DNA of 64,000 nucleotides from Symbiodinium natans (GCA_905221605.1 CAJNDS010002081.1:28501-92500); one strand, 5' to 3'. Shown: positions 29,180 to 39,189, counted from the first letter of the stretch. Translations and numbers: made by a program. Notes: generated from the letters alone by a model not told the origin.

Positions 29180-29334
29180 AAACCACCCACCGACCCCTAG
29201 CCCCTAAAAATCTTGGGTGTAGGGTTTCGGGTTGCGGTGTAAGTTCGAGGTCTCACGGATCTCCAGAGCAATCGCAACCAATTGCCCTAGCCTGGCCACT
29301 ACGCGAACAGTACAAAGGTCAACCTGGAAAAAAC

Positions 29335-29395
29335 CTTAACCCTAAACCCTAAACCCTAAACCCCAAACCCTAAACCCTAAACCCTAAACCCTACG
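29335..29395 (-). repeat. Telomere-type tract
   Basis: CCCTAAA units with one CCCCAAA. Confidence 0.9.
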
Positions 29396-29499
29396 TGAAG
29401 CCTGCTTGCAACACCCTTAAACTTCTTTCTAAACTTTCAAACCCAAAGATCGCCCCCTACTGAGCACTCTTCAAGCCCTGTAACCGCTATAACCCTGAC

Positions 29500-29620
29500 A
29501 GCCTAAACCCTAAACCCCTAAACCCCTAAACCCCTAAACCCCTAAACCCTAAACCCTAAACCCTAAACCCTAAACCCTAAACCCCTAAACCCTAAACCCT
29601 AAACCCTAAACCCTAAAGAC
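29500..29620 (-). repeat. Telomere-type tract (CCCTAAA + CCCCTAAA)
   Basis: Heptamers and octamers alternate in blocks; no gene in the flanking 29396-29500 or 29621-29740. Confidence 0.92.
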
Positions 29621-29837
29621 CCTAGCGCCCAAACTGCAGGCCGACATCTTAGGGCCCCAGACCCGACACCCAAACACCCTAGACCCCGAAATCCTAAAGC
29701 CGAAAACCTTAAAGTCCTAAAGTTCAGCCCCCAGATCTTTGGCCCCTAAACCCTAAACCCTAAACCCTGAACCCTGAACCCCAAACCCTAAACCCTAAAC
29801 CTCAAACCCTAAGATCGCGGCCAATGAGGCGTTCTAG

Positions 29838-29879
29838 AGCTCCCTCGTCGTGGCTGTTGACGGTTGCGACCACACTTCG
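29838..29879 (+). CDS. Putative 42-nt micro-exon
   Basis: GTTCTAG| then SSLVVAVDGCDHTS then TTCG|GTACCT. Phase 0-0. Confidence 0.35.
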
Positions 29880-29919
29880 GTACCTAAAGCTGCTGGGGTC
29901 TCAGCTTGGCTTGGGGTTT

Positions 29920-30115
29920 AGGGTTTAGGGTTTAGGGTTTAGGGTTTAGGGTTTAGGGTTTAGGGTTTAGGGTTTAGGGTTTAGGGTTTAGGGTTTATGG
30001 TTAGGGTTTAGGGTTTAGGGTTTAGGGTTTAGGGTTTAGGGTTTAGGGTTTAGGGTTTAGGGTTTAGGGTTTAGGGTTTAGGGTTTAGGGTTTAGGGTTC
30101 AGGGTTCAGGGTTCA
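29920..30115 (+). repeat. TTTAGGG array
   Basis: About 27 heptamers, ending in three TTCAGGG units followed by GCATCTCAAG, a boundary sequence seen again at 37650. Confidence 0.95.
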
Positions 30116-30222
30116 GCATCTCAAGTTCGAGCATTTACTAGGCCAGCAGTGTGTGTAGGCAACGGAAAAAAACCCACCCACCCAGAGAATCCCAAAACAT
30201 TAAGAAAATAAAAAGTTTACAT
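30113..30222. repeat. Boundary repeat, copy 1 of 3
   Basis: GCATCTCAAGTTCGAGCATT ... ACCCACCCACCC ... AACATTAAGAAAAT. Related copies at 33702-33793 and 37649-37715 also begin at the end of a telomere-type tract. 30223-30690 holds unique DNA with no gene seen. Confidence 0.6.
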
Positions 30223-30691
30223 TTCTCATCAGCCTGTCCTCCAACCTCCCTCTGTCATGGAGCATCCTACCCACGAACCATTTCATCGGCCCCCATAGAG
30301 GGGCGGGACTTGAAATCCTGAAGCCGGTGAAGGCTCGGTTTTGGTCAAAAATCCAGAAAACGAGAGACCACCCAGAGCCGTCGATTTCAGTACTAAAAAA
30401 TCGCATTTTTACTTGGGACCCGGGCCGATCCTGGGGTCCCCCTCATTTTGGGTGTTTTTGGAGGCAAACTTTCCCTCTCAAGGGGGGGTCGGAGTTTGAG
30501 GCAAGGGGGGGTCTCAGAAGACTATTTTGCCTTTAAAATTGAAAAATACGACCCCCCCTTGACCAAAATTAGGCTGTGAAAAGGTCGCGGGGGCGGCCCT
30601 TCATCAGAATTGAGGGTTAAAAACCCTGAAAGACCCTGAAAAACATTGAAAAACCATAAAAAACACTGAAAAACTCTGAAAAACCTTGAAA

Positions 30692-31590
30692 AACCTTGAA
30701 AAAGCCAAGGCCCGCACGCGCGCGGGGGCCAGGACAAAGGCCAGACCCTTGAGTGCCCAACAGGGCCGGTCGATTTCCTGGCCAGGACAAGGCCAGACCC
30801 TTGAGTGCCCAACAGGGCCGGTCGATCTGGAAGGGCCAAGGCCAAGGCCTCCCGCGCGCGGGCCAGGACAAGGCCAGACACCCTTGACTGCCCACCAACA
30901 GGGCCGGTCGACCTGGAAGGGCCAAAACCAAGGCCAAGACCGCCCGCGCGCGGGCCAGGACAAGGCCAGACCCTTGAGTGCCCAACAGGGCCGGTCGATC
31001 TGGAAGGGCCAAAACCAAGGCCGCCCGCGCGCGGGCCAGGACAAGGCCAGACCCTTGAGTGCCCAACAGGGCCGGTCGATCTGGAATGGCCAAGGCCAAG
31101 GCCAAGGCCGCCCGCGCGCGGGCCAGGACAAGGCCAGACCCTTGAGCGCCCAACAGGGCCGGTCGATCTGGAAGGGCCAAAAGGCCAAGGCCGCCCGCGC
31201 GCGGGCCAGGACAAGGCCAGACCCCCTTGAGTGCCCAACAGGGCCGGTCGATCTGGAAGGGCCCAAACCAAGGCCAAGGCCGCCCGCGCGCGGGCCAGGA
31301 CAAGGCCAGACCCTTGAGTGCCCAACAGGGCCGGTCGATCTGGAAGGGCCAAAACCAAGGCCCCGCCCGCGCGCGGGCCAGGACAAGGCCAGACCCCCTT
31401 AGTGCCCAACAGGGCCGGTCGATCTGGAAGGGCCAAAACCAAGGCCAAGGCCGCTCGCGCGCGGGCCAGGACAAGGCCAGACCCTTGAGTGCCCAACAGG
31501 GCCGGTCGATCTGGAAGGCCAAGGCCGCCCACGCGCGGGCCAGGACAAGGCCAGACCCCCTTGAGTGCCCAACAGGGCCACTCGATTTTC
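30692..31590. repeat. GC-rich satellite, about 10 units of 90-105 bp
   Basis: Each unit holds GCCCGCGCGCGGGC (a perfect palindrome), GGCCAGGACAAGGCCAGACC, TTGAGTGCCCAACAGGGCCG and GTCGATCTGGAAGGGCC. Long ORFs on both strands reflect the lack of stops in the unit and are not genes. Confidence 0.95.
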
Positions 31591-31624
31591 TGACTATAGG
31601 GTTTAAATATATATAGGTAAGAGA

Positions 31625-31738
31625 GGTTTAGGGTTTAGGGTTTAGGGTTTAGGGTTTAGGGTTTAGGGTTTAGGGTTTAGGGTTTAGGGTTTAGGGTTTA
31701 GGGTTTAGGGTTTAGGGTTTAGGGTTTAGGGTTTTAGG
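31625..31738 (+). repeat. TTTAGGG array
   Basis: About 15 perfect heptamers. Confidence 0.95.
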
Positions 31739-31923
31739 GCGGAGCCCTCCCAGGGTCGATTTCCAAGAGAATTTTCACTGGGTGGGCCGAAGTGACGGGG
31801 TCGGATACCTGAAGCCCTGGTTTCAACCGCGCCATCGACGAAAAAAAAAACATGAGACCCTGATGCGATGCTGACTTCAAACTGACATGTCATGAGCAAA
31901 CGAAGCAGGCGCCGGTCCTTGTT

Positions 31924-32436
31924 TTAGCGCAGGCGAATCTGCCATAGGTATACGTGCTTCCAAGCCTCATTGGGCTGGAGCTTCCGAAGGAAGACTTGCA
32001 ATGGCCCCGACTCATCCAAGCAGGTCTTACAATCGTGGGAAAATTGCCCAACGACTGCCTGCCGGTCCGCTTCTTGGCCATGAAGACGGACCGTTATATC
32101 CGTGCCCATAGGGGTGCCCGGGCGAACGACCAGGATCGGGTGTTCCGATGCCCGAAAGCCTAGCCGAACCCTCAGGTGCTCATAAACCACCGGGTCAAGG
32201 CCGAACGTCCTGAAAAATTCAGTGGCTTCAAGGAATCTAAGCTCATGATCAAGGAATCTAAGCTCATGATCAAATGGCTGAGTAGCTGACTCGAAGCTGT
32301 AGGCCGGAACAACGGAATTCGCCGCCCGGTTGGGGTTCATGCGGGCCTTTTTGAGCTGGTTCTTCGACACCTACAGGGGAATGCAGATGCCGGATAAATT
32401 ATGGCGCAAGACTGCCGACGCGGCCTTCGGGGCCAT
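31924..32436 (-). pseudogene. Broken ORF inside the inverted-repeat element
   Basis: ATG at 32436 opens MAPKAASAVLRHNLSGICIP, then after 21 codons an in-frame TAG (32373..32371) and the same frame runs on for 148 codons (RMNPNRAANSVVPAYSFESA, FFRTFGLDPVVYEHLRVRLG, then VLRKLQPNEAWKHVYLWQ-like end). A 21-bp tandem duplication (32230-32271) inserted a second DHELRFL. TAG could be a CAG-to-TAG mutation or an acceptor CTGTAG|GTG. Protein family unknown. Confidence 0.5.
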
Positions 32437-33100
32437 CCTTCCAAAAGAGACTGCGGCGGAACAAAAGAGTGCGATGCTTGAGCCAACAGTCTACCGAAAA
32501 CAGCGATTTCAAGGTGCAGGGGTTATTAGAGCTCTTTAGTGCCTTCATAGCGGTAGCCATCCGCCGAGTAAGGAGGGTCGATAGCATCCGGTCGCCCCCC
32601 CTAAACCCAGATTTCCACCAAGCATGCCGGCAGGCGCCCGCCCGAGGGCGCGCGCAACCGAGCAGCGCTCCAATTTCAAAACTAATGATTTCGAATTTCG
32701 AGGGGTTCCCGATCGAGCAAAACGCAGGTGTTTTTCATCGAATCTGAAAACCGGAAAACCCCAAAACGAGTGACAAGGTAGTGATTCTGCACCGTGTCCA
32801 ATTACTGGGCCGCCAGGTGTTTTTACTAGGTTTACAGCACACGCGAAAATCGAAATACCCGCTCCGTCATCAAGAATCCGCGCCGACCACAGCCGACGGG
32901 AGTGTAACGCAGACCGCGCTCCAACGCTCCAATCTGTCACGCAACATCCCGGACCCGGGGACCCGCCTCACACGGCTTCAATCGGACCGGAATCCCGGCC
33001 CTTCGAAAACACCCCCAAAAGCCTGCCTTTTGGCCCCGGGCCGAGTTTTTTCGCCAAGGTTTCTCCAGAGTGACGGGACCGGATACCCCCCAGATGTCAC

Positions 33101-33295
33101 TTCCCGAAAAAAAACCTCTTCGGCGATTTCGAAAACCCCCCCAAAAAGCTTGTCTTTTCGCCTCGTCGACCCCGGGGAGGGGCCCTCATCCCAGCCCCGG
33201 GGGGCCGGAATGAGGCCTCTCCCCGGGGTCGACGAAGCGAAAAGACAGGCTCTTTGGGGGGTTTTTGAAAGTCGCCGAAGAGGTTTTTTCCGGAA
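33101..33295. repeat. Large imperfect palindrome, about 90-bp arms
   Basis: CCTCTTCGGCG...AAAAGC.TGTCTTTTCGC.TCGTCGACCCCGGGG on the left is mirrored by CCCCGGGGTCGACGA.GCGAAAAGACAGGC...CGCCGAAGAGG on the right, centred near 33196. A further direct copy of the right arm lies at about 33508-33580. Confidence 0.85.
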
Positions 33296-33701
33296 AGTGG
33301 CCTTTGCGGGGCCGTCACTGCGAAGAGACCCGGGCGAGGAGTTTGGCCCGGGACGGCAGGGGGGGGGCCGGAATCCGGCTCGATCGGAAATCGAGCCTCT
33401 CGAGTATCCGACCCCGTCACTTCGGCCCACCCTTAGCGAAAATTCTCTCGAAAATCGACCCCGGGAGGGTCCCCGGGGCCGGGATGAGGGCCCCTCCCCG
33501 GGGGTTGACGAGGCGAAAAGACAGGCTTTTTGGGGGGTTTTTCGAAGTCGCCGAAGGGTTTTTTTCCGGAAAGTGGCCTCTGGGGGGTATCCGGGCCCGT
33601 CACTCCGAAGAGACCCGACGGAATCCGGCTTGGCCGGAAATCGAGCCTCTCGAGTGGGTTTAGGGTTTAGGGTTTAGGGTTTAGGGTCTAGAGGGTCACC
33701 G

Positions 33702-33793
33702 TTCAAGCATTCATCGTCATTAGGGGGTTCCAGGCTTAGGAACAAACCCACCCACCCAAAGAATCCCATAACATTAAGAAATATAAAGTTCAC
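33702..33793. repeat. Boundary repeat, copy 2 of 3
   Basis: GTTCAAGCATTCATCG ... AACCCACCCACCC ... ACATTAAGAAATATAAAGTT, after the short TTTAGGG tract at 33656-33690. Confidence 0.6.
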
Positions 33794-33799
33794 TCCACA

Positions 33800-34326
33800 A
33801 CGGTCCCCACACACCAAAAAGTGCTCAAGAACGGTGCCCCCGCACCAAAAGTGCTCAAGAACGGTGCCCACGCACCAAAAAATGCTTAAGAACGGTGCCC
33901 GCGCACCAAAAAGTGCTCAAGAACGGTGCCCACACACCAAAAGTGCTCAAGAACGGTGCCCACGCACCAAAAAATGCTTAAGAACGGTGCCGATTGCACC
34001 AAAAAGTGCTCAAGAACGGTGCCCACGCACCAAAAAGTGCTCAAGAACGGTGCCCACGCACCAAAAAGTGCTCAAGAACGGTGCCGATTGCACCAAAAAG
34101 TGCTCAAGAACGATGCCAAACGCACCACAAAGTGTTCAAGAACGGTGCCAAACGCACCAAAAAGTGCTCAAGAACGGTGCCAAACGCACCAAAAAGTGCT
34201 CAAGAACGGTGCCCACGCACCAAAAAGTGCTCAAGAACGGTGCCTTTTGCACCAAAAAGTGCTCAAGAACGGTGCCGATTGCACCAAAAAGTGCTCAACA
34301 ACGGGGGGTAAACGCACCAAAAAGTT
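33800..34326 (+). repeat. 31-bp satellite, each unit a hairpin with variable loop
   Basis: About 17 units of GTGCTCAAGAAC + GGTGC-loop-GCACC + AAAAA. The stem GGTGC/GCACC is constant while the 4-5 nt loop varies (CCAC, CGATT, CAAAC, CTTTT, CCGC). Open frames through it are a by-product. Confidence 0.9.
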
Positions 34327-34347
34327 AACAGGGTTTAACTCTATAAG

Positions 34348-34393
34348 GATAGAGAGGGTTTAGGGTTTCGGGTTTAGGGTTTGGGGTTTGGGG
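34348..34393 (+). repeat. Short telomere-type tract
   Basis: TTTAGGG, TTTCGGG and TTTGGGG units. 34394-34740 is unique with no firm gene, containing an inverted GAGGAATA / TATTCCTC pair at about 34577-34640. Confidence 0.8.
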
Positions 34394-34846
34394 GAGTTTC
34401 GGGTTTGGGCGGGAGGAGGGAAACCTTGCAGCTGTGAACTTAGGGCTTGGGCCTTGGGTCCCGGACACAGCCTCCCAGAGCAGGTTCCCCGAAACTGGGT
34501 GACTCAGCACTCCGAAGCCTAAACCTTAAAGTCCAAGACTCGACACCCCTCAACCCAGGGACTCCAATACCCCTTCATTGAGGAATACTCCCTAAACTAT
34601 CATCGGGTTCCCTTTAGGGTTCAAGGAATATTCCTCCAAAGAGGGGCCCTCTGGGAAACGGCCAGCCATCCCCTGCATCCACGGGCCGCACCAGGCATTG
34701 TAGCTTCTAGTGGCGCAATGCGCACCAGCGTAGCCCTAAACCTAACCCGCAAAACCCTAAACCCTAAACCCTAAACCCTAAACCCTAAACCCACAAACAC
34801 GAAGGCCCCAAACCCTAAATCCTGAACCCAACCCCAGCCCTCACAG

Positions 34847-34947
34847 CAAGAGCCTCTTTGTTGCGATGCAACCAGTTCGACCATCACATCCACATCACAA
34901 CATGACGAGAAGAGTCGCACCACGACAAGGGAAGACGTGGCGAAGCT
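34847..34947 (-). CDS. Putative exon
   Basis: After TTGCCCAG|, reads SFATSSLVVVRLFSSCCDVD then VMVELVASQQRGSC. Other frames are also open. Confidence 0.4.
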
Positions 34948-35011
34948 CTGGGCAAGCAAGTCGAAGCACTCCGAAACCCCGCAAACCGAAACGCGAACAC
35001 CCCAAACTTAC

Positions 35012-35100
35012 GAAGTTTCGGGGTGCTTTCTGACGCTGAGTCGAGCGCCACTCTGCTAGCTCCAGGCCACTTTGAGGCATGGTCCGCTGGCGACTGCACC
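35012..35100 (-). CDS. Putative exon
   Basis: Reads QSPADHASKWPGASRVALDS then ASESTPKL and ends at a strong donor CTTC|GTAAGT. The phase-1 join to 34947 gives a short C-terminus ending LLVML. Confidence 0.45.
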
Positions 35101-35111
35101 GGCTCATTCTT

Positions 35112-35200
35112 GTTTAGGGCTTAGGGCTTAGGGTTGAGGGTTGAGGGTTTGGGGTTTGGGGTTTAGGGTTTAGGGTTTAGGGCTTAGGATTTAAGATGTT
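35112..35200 (+). repeat. TTTAGGG/TTGAGGG/TTTGGGG tract
   Basis: Mixed variants over about 12 units. Confidence 0.9.
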
Positions 35201-35272
35201 TAGGGTTGAGGGCCTGGGGTTTGGAGTGGTGGGCTCAGGTTGATTGAAGGAGCCAACCCGGGGATCTTGAAC

Positions 35273-35400
35273 CTGCGACTGTAATATTGCGGTCACAGCA
35301 CCGAAGAGGGTGATGCTCGTGAGGTTTTTTTCGGGTGGATTTGGGCCCCCAAAAGGTTGTTTCATGAAACGACTTCCATTGTTGGGCTGTCTGGAGCCTG
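35273..35400 (-). CDS. Putative exon
   Basis: Ends at TCGCAG|GTTCAAG. Two frames are plausible: LRLQTAQQWKSFHETTFWGP or KNLTSITLFGAVTAILQSQ. Confidence 0.35.
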
Positions 35401-36003
35401 AGATCCGACTGCAATCCCAAAAGGGGGGGGGGTCAAAAGTTGAATTATTTCCGGGGCTTTTACCTTAACAGCGGTGTATGTCGAGACTCCTTTAACTCGA
35501 GCAGAGGTGGTCCGGTCCAGCTGGTTCAGATAGAAACCCTCAACCCTGACCCCTAAACCTCTTTAGTACCATCCGCAAGAAAAGCCTCCCGAGATCCAAC
35601 CGCAAGGATTGCAGACGACAGGAAGCCCTCCCCCAACCTTGAGAACTCCAACCCCCCCGGTCCTGCAAAGCTTTTGTTCAGACCCAGCACCAGGGGGGGG
35701 GGGTGGGTGGGGAGGGGTGATTATCAAAGGACCCAAACAGCACAAGCCCTGCGGTCCCAAGAACCAGTGCTTTTGAATGTAGGACTTCGGGCATGGGAAA
35801 AATCGGCCAAGCAAGGCAAAGAGGGCCCCTGAAGCTCCGACCCGAAGCCCTGTGTAAACCTAAGCTGAAACCCTTTAACGCCCTAAGAACCTTTTGAAAG
35901 GATATTGTAAATAAAGCCTTAAAGCCCTAGAACTCTAAAGCCCGAAAGCCCTAAAGCCCTAACCCTAAACCCCTGAATGCTACCGAACCCTTTAACCCAA
36001 ACC

Positions 36004-36082
36004 TTAGACCCAAACAACACCCTCGAATTCCCGAGTCCTCCTCAAGGCGTCGACAGTGCGTTGCAGCACCACCTCGCCCACC
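36004..36082 (-). CDS. Putative exon starting at a telomeric acceptor
   Basis: The sense strand runs TTTAG|G then GTG GGC GAG: reads VGEVVLQRTVDALRRTREFE. The telomere-type tract 36083-36160 (TTTAGGG in sense) supplies the AG. The preceding 35401-36000 region has poly-G/C runs and CCCTAAAGCCC debris but no firm gene. Confidence 0.5.
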
Positions 36083-36160
36083 CTAAACCCTAAACCCTAA
36101 ACCCAAAACCCTGAACCCTAAACCCTAAACCCTAAACCCTGAACCCTAAACCCTAAACCT
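36083..36160 (-). repeat. Telomere-type tract abutting an exon
   Basis: CCCTAAA with one CCCAAAA and one CCCTGAA variant. Confidence 0.9.
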
Positions 36161-36635
36161 CAACCCCATAAACAACCCAAAGGGCTTCAGGGTTTAGACC
36201 TTGGGGCTTGGTGGGATTTGGGGGTGTCTGGGGTTTACGGGTTTAGGGGAGGGCTGTAAGAGTCATGGGGGTCAGAAGTTTACGGCTCAGATGTTCAGGG
36301 TTTAGGGTTTAGGGTTTAGGGTTAGGGCTCAGATGTTCAGGGTTTAGGTCTAGAGTTGAGGGTTTGCATTTCAGAGATCCTGGCGTCAGGGTGGTTGTCA
36401 AAATGATGATCCCTGTTGGGGTACCCTGAATATAAGGTGCCGTATTACAAAAGGGATCCAAAAAGGGGCGACCTTTTACGTACCCTAGGCTATATAAGGA
36501 ATAGACTAGAATAGAGACACCCCCCCCTCCCCCGGTCAACCCTAAACCCTAAACCCTAAACCCTAAACCCTAAACCCTAAACCCTAAACCCTAAACCCCC
36601 TAAGCACAAAGACCATAATTTTGACAACCACCCAG

Positions 36636-36715
36636 GTCGAGGTCTCAGGGCTCAAGGATCAGGATGCCCCGCGTCTGGCAGAACGGCTGCTCGGCTTGGG
36701 AGCCCAGGGGCAAAG
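36636..36715 (+). CDS. Putative 80-nt exon
   Basis: Acceptor CACCCAG|GTCGAG, donor CAAAG|GTTTTG. Reads VEVSGLKDQDAPRLAERLLG then LGAQGQ. Clear helical coding pattern. Confidence 0.6.
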
Positions 36716-36729
36716 GTTTTGCAGGTTTT

Positions 36730-36893
36730 GGGGTTTAGGGGTTCAGGGGTTCAGGGTTTAGGGTTTAGGGGTTTCGGGTTTGGGGGTTCGGGTTTAGGGG
36801 TTTAGGGGTTCAGGGTTTAGGGTTTAGGGGTTTCGGGTTTGGGGGTTCGGGTTTAGGGTTCAGGGTTCAGGGTTCAGGGGTTTAGGGTTTAGT
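36730..36893 (+). repeat. TTTAGGG-related array with 65-bp higher-order repeat
   Basis: The block TTTAGGGGTTTCGGGTTTGG GGGTTCGGG recurs twice in an otherwise heptameric/octameric array. Confidence 0.85.
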
Positions 36894-37060
36894 TTTTGGG
36901 CTCAGCATTTCAGAGCACGCCACCCGTGGCCACAGAGCTCCAGGGTTTGGGGCTCCGGTGTTGAGATTTTGGCTTCTCCCTGTAGGGGCTGAGCCTTCAT
37001 GGCCTTACAGCTCCCGCCCTAAACCCTCCTCTGCCCTCCGCCTCGACCCTAAACCCTGAA

Positions 37061-37130
37061 TCCTAAACCTTGAACCCTGAACCCTAAACCCTAAACAAAC
37101 CCTAAACCCTAAACCCTAAACACTAAACCC
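37061..37130 (-). repeat. Telomere-type tract
   Basis: CCCTAAA with CCCTGAA variants. Confidence 0.9.
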
Positions 37131-37143
37131 CCACCCACCTCAC

Positions 37144-37180
37144 CGGAGCGGCGCCAGAGGCGTCCTGCCACATGGTCGAC
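37144..37180 (-). CDS. Putative 37-nt micro-exon
   Basis: GGCACAG| then VDHVAGRLWRRS then CTCCG|GTGAGG. Strong GTGAGG donor; phase 0 to 1. Confidence 0.45.
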
Positions 37181-37307
37181 CTGTGCCGGGCTACACCCCT
37201 AAATGAGGGAATATGGGTACTCTCGGGGTTAGGGTTTAGGGTTTCAGGTTTAGGGTTAAGGGTTAGGGTTTAGGGTTGAGGGTTGAGGGTTTAGGGTTTA
37301 GGGTGGG

Positions 37308-37397
37308 CGTCCTAGTACAGCGCCTAGGGTGTTGTTAGGTTCAAGCTCAAGGATGCATGCAAGGCTCATGGCATCTTTGGCGCACCGACCCCAATCC
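37308..37397 (-). CDS. Putative exon, TPR-like
   Basis: Reads CAKDAMSLACILELEPNNTL then GAVLGRPP and a TAA at 37310..37308 made by the TTTAGGG tract. A pattern A...AL.LEP.N resembles the second helix of a tetratricopeptide repeat. A GC donor (CCCTAG|GCGCTG) is possible. Confidence 0.5.
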
Positions 37398-37648
37398 CAA
37401 CACGAGACCCCGAAATCCTAAACTTTACCCCGAAATCCTAAACTTTAAACCCTAAACCCAAACCCTAAACCCTAAACCCTAAACCCTGAACCCTGAACCC
37501 TTAAACCCTGAACCCTAAACCCTCAACCCCAACTCGATGTCCATCCCAACATGGTCCACCCCTGGGCCTCTTCCAAAAGAAAACAGCCTAGAGACCCGAG
37601 ACTCTTTAAGTTTAGAGGATTTCGGGTTTAGGGTTTCAGGGTTTCAGG

Positions 37649-37715
37649 GTTTAGGGTTCAGCATCTCAAGTCCAGGCATTCACTGGTCAATTAAGAAAAT
37701 ATTAAGGTCACTTAA
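37649..37715. repeat. Boundary repeat, copy 3 of 3
   Basis: GCATCTCAAGTCCAGGCATT then ATTAAGAAAATATTAAGGTC. Follows a TTTAGGG/TTTCAGGG tract, as copies 1 and 2 do. Confidence 0.55.
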
Positions 37716-38224
37716 TCCATAAGCCCTGGCCCTGCACCATCAGGTCCTAAACCCCGAGCCCTGCACCACCCGCCTCAAGCCTTTTTTCCAATCAGATAAA
37801 GCTAAACGGAAGAAGAGGCGAGGGGGGGGAAGGTCGGACCAAAACAAGCAAATAACATCTAACCAGAAAACTGGTGGAAGGCAGCGAATCCAAGAGTTAA
37901 GGAAAATTAGCTCTGAAGTTAATTGACCGGCATCGGGCCGGCTCGACGCCCCGTAGGTCCAGCTCGATTTAATTGCCTGTTAACGTCGCGCGACGTAGCA
38001 TGCCATGCGGGCAAGCTGCTCAAGGGAAACAATTAAATCAGGATTTAATTGTTTCTGCTAGACGACCCCAACCCGCAGCAGAATTAAATCAAGATTTAAT
38101 GGACATGAATCAATGACCAAGCCTGAATACGGGTCGGATCGGGAACCACCTTAACCACTAGGACGCCCATGAAATTAGATAACTAAATACACCTACACCG
38201 GAATGTTGATGGCATGGCAGTGAG

Positions 38225-38515
38225 GTGATTGTGGGAGCTCACGCTTCCTCGGAGGTCTTTTCGTGGGCACGACAAGCATATGTCGACTGGCAGGAAAACT
38301 GCTGGCACAGGCACAACCCTTCAGATTGGAAAGGAGGTCTGGGAACTGTGGAACGTACAGACTCTAGACTATCGACAAACCAGACCAGAGTAGACGAGAC
38401 CAGGCTAGAATCAGCCAAAGCATCGTCAATACATGTCTGGACATTCCCACAATTAAATCATGATTTAATTGTTCCCCCTACCTTTCAACAATTAAATCAC
38501 GATTTAATTGTTCCC
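38225..38515. other. Unique segment inside the palindrome cluster, no firm gene
   Basis: A plus ORF opens at 38225 (ASSEVFSWARQAYVDWQENC) but then runs into the (AGTAAT)n microsatellite. It may be a real exon of about 200 nt or chance. Confidence 0.3.
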
Positions 38516-38935
38516 CCTAGAGTAATAGTAATAAGAATAACAATAACAATAACAATAACAATAACAGTAATAATAATACTAATAATAATAGTGATAGTAA
38601 TAGTAATAGTAATAGTAATAGTAATAGTAATAGTAATAGTAATAGTAATAGTAATAGTAATAGTAATAGTAATAGTAATAGTAATAGTAATAATAATAAT
38701 AACAATAATAGTAGCAATAGTAGAAATTATAATAACAATAATAATGATAATAGGAAATAATATTGTAATAGTAAGAATAATAAGAATAATAATCCTAAGA
38801 GTAAAAAGTAATAATAATAGAAATAATAAGAATAATCAGAATAATAATAATAATAATAGTAATAGTAATAGTAATAGTAATAGTAATAAGAGTAATAGCA
38901 ATAATAATAAGAGTAATAGTAACTTGAGGGCCGGA
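38516..38935. repeat. (AGTAAT)n / AAT-rich microsatellite
   Basis: About 400 bp of AATAGT hexamers and AATAAT. A second AAT-rich block lies at 39626-39915. All ORFs across them (Ile/Val or Leu or Asn/Ser) are artefacts. Confidence 0.95.
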
Positions 38936-39189
38936 GGCAGGGAGGACGAAAGCTCGAGGGCCGGAAGCAAGAGCAAAGTTGCATGAGAAAGCGTGCTGTC
39001 GGAGGCATGCTTGAGGGGTCTCCATGTTGGGTAGATACTAGCTTCTTGCAATCAACTAGCTCGTTGCAATCAACACATCACTAGTGGGCGGCGACGCATG
39101 TTGTGCTGGGAGCCTGACTCACGCACTGCGGTCAACACGCGACGGAGTCAGGTCTTGACGTAAAAACGCCCCGCCCTTCAGGTATTGAT

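Larger units (their letters stand above)
31741..33475. mobile_element. Candidate transposable element with about 70-bp terminal inverted repeats
   Basis: The left segment (about 31745-31817) and the right segment (about 33404-33472) are inverted copies: GTATCCGACCCCGTCACTTC, then GGCCCACCC, then GAAAATTCTCT, then ATCGACCC(C/T)GGGAGGG. Between them is a broken minus ORF (31924-32436) and a palindromic block at 33.1-33.3 kb. No transposase motif was recognised. Confidence 0.5.

Noticed and set aside
30522-31616. Long ORFs on both strands (up to 336 codons) with WPFQIDRPCWALKG-type repeats
   Set aside because: The GC-rich 100-bp satellite lacks stops in several frames; repetition follows the DNA unit, with no sign of protein-level conservation.
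33815-34326. CRISPR-like array
   Set aside because: Regular repeats exist but the variable part is only a 4-5 nt hairpin loop, and the host is eukaryotic.
33834-34363. ORFs with repeating KVLKNGA / PKSAQERC
   Set aside because: By-product of the 31-bp satellite; three frames are equally open.
38225-38986. 253-codon ORF with poly Ile-Val and Asn-Ser tail
   Set aside because: Most of it is the (AGTAAT)n microsatellite; only the first 60-70 codons could be real.
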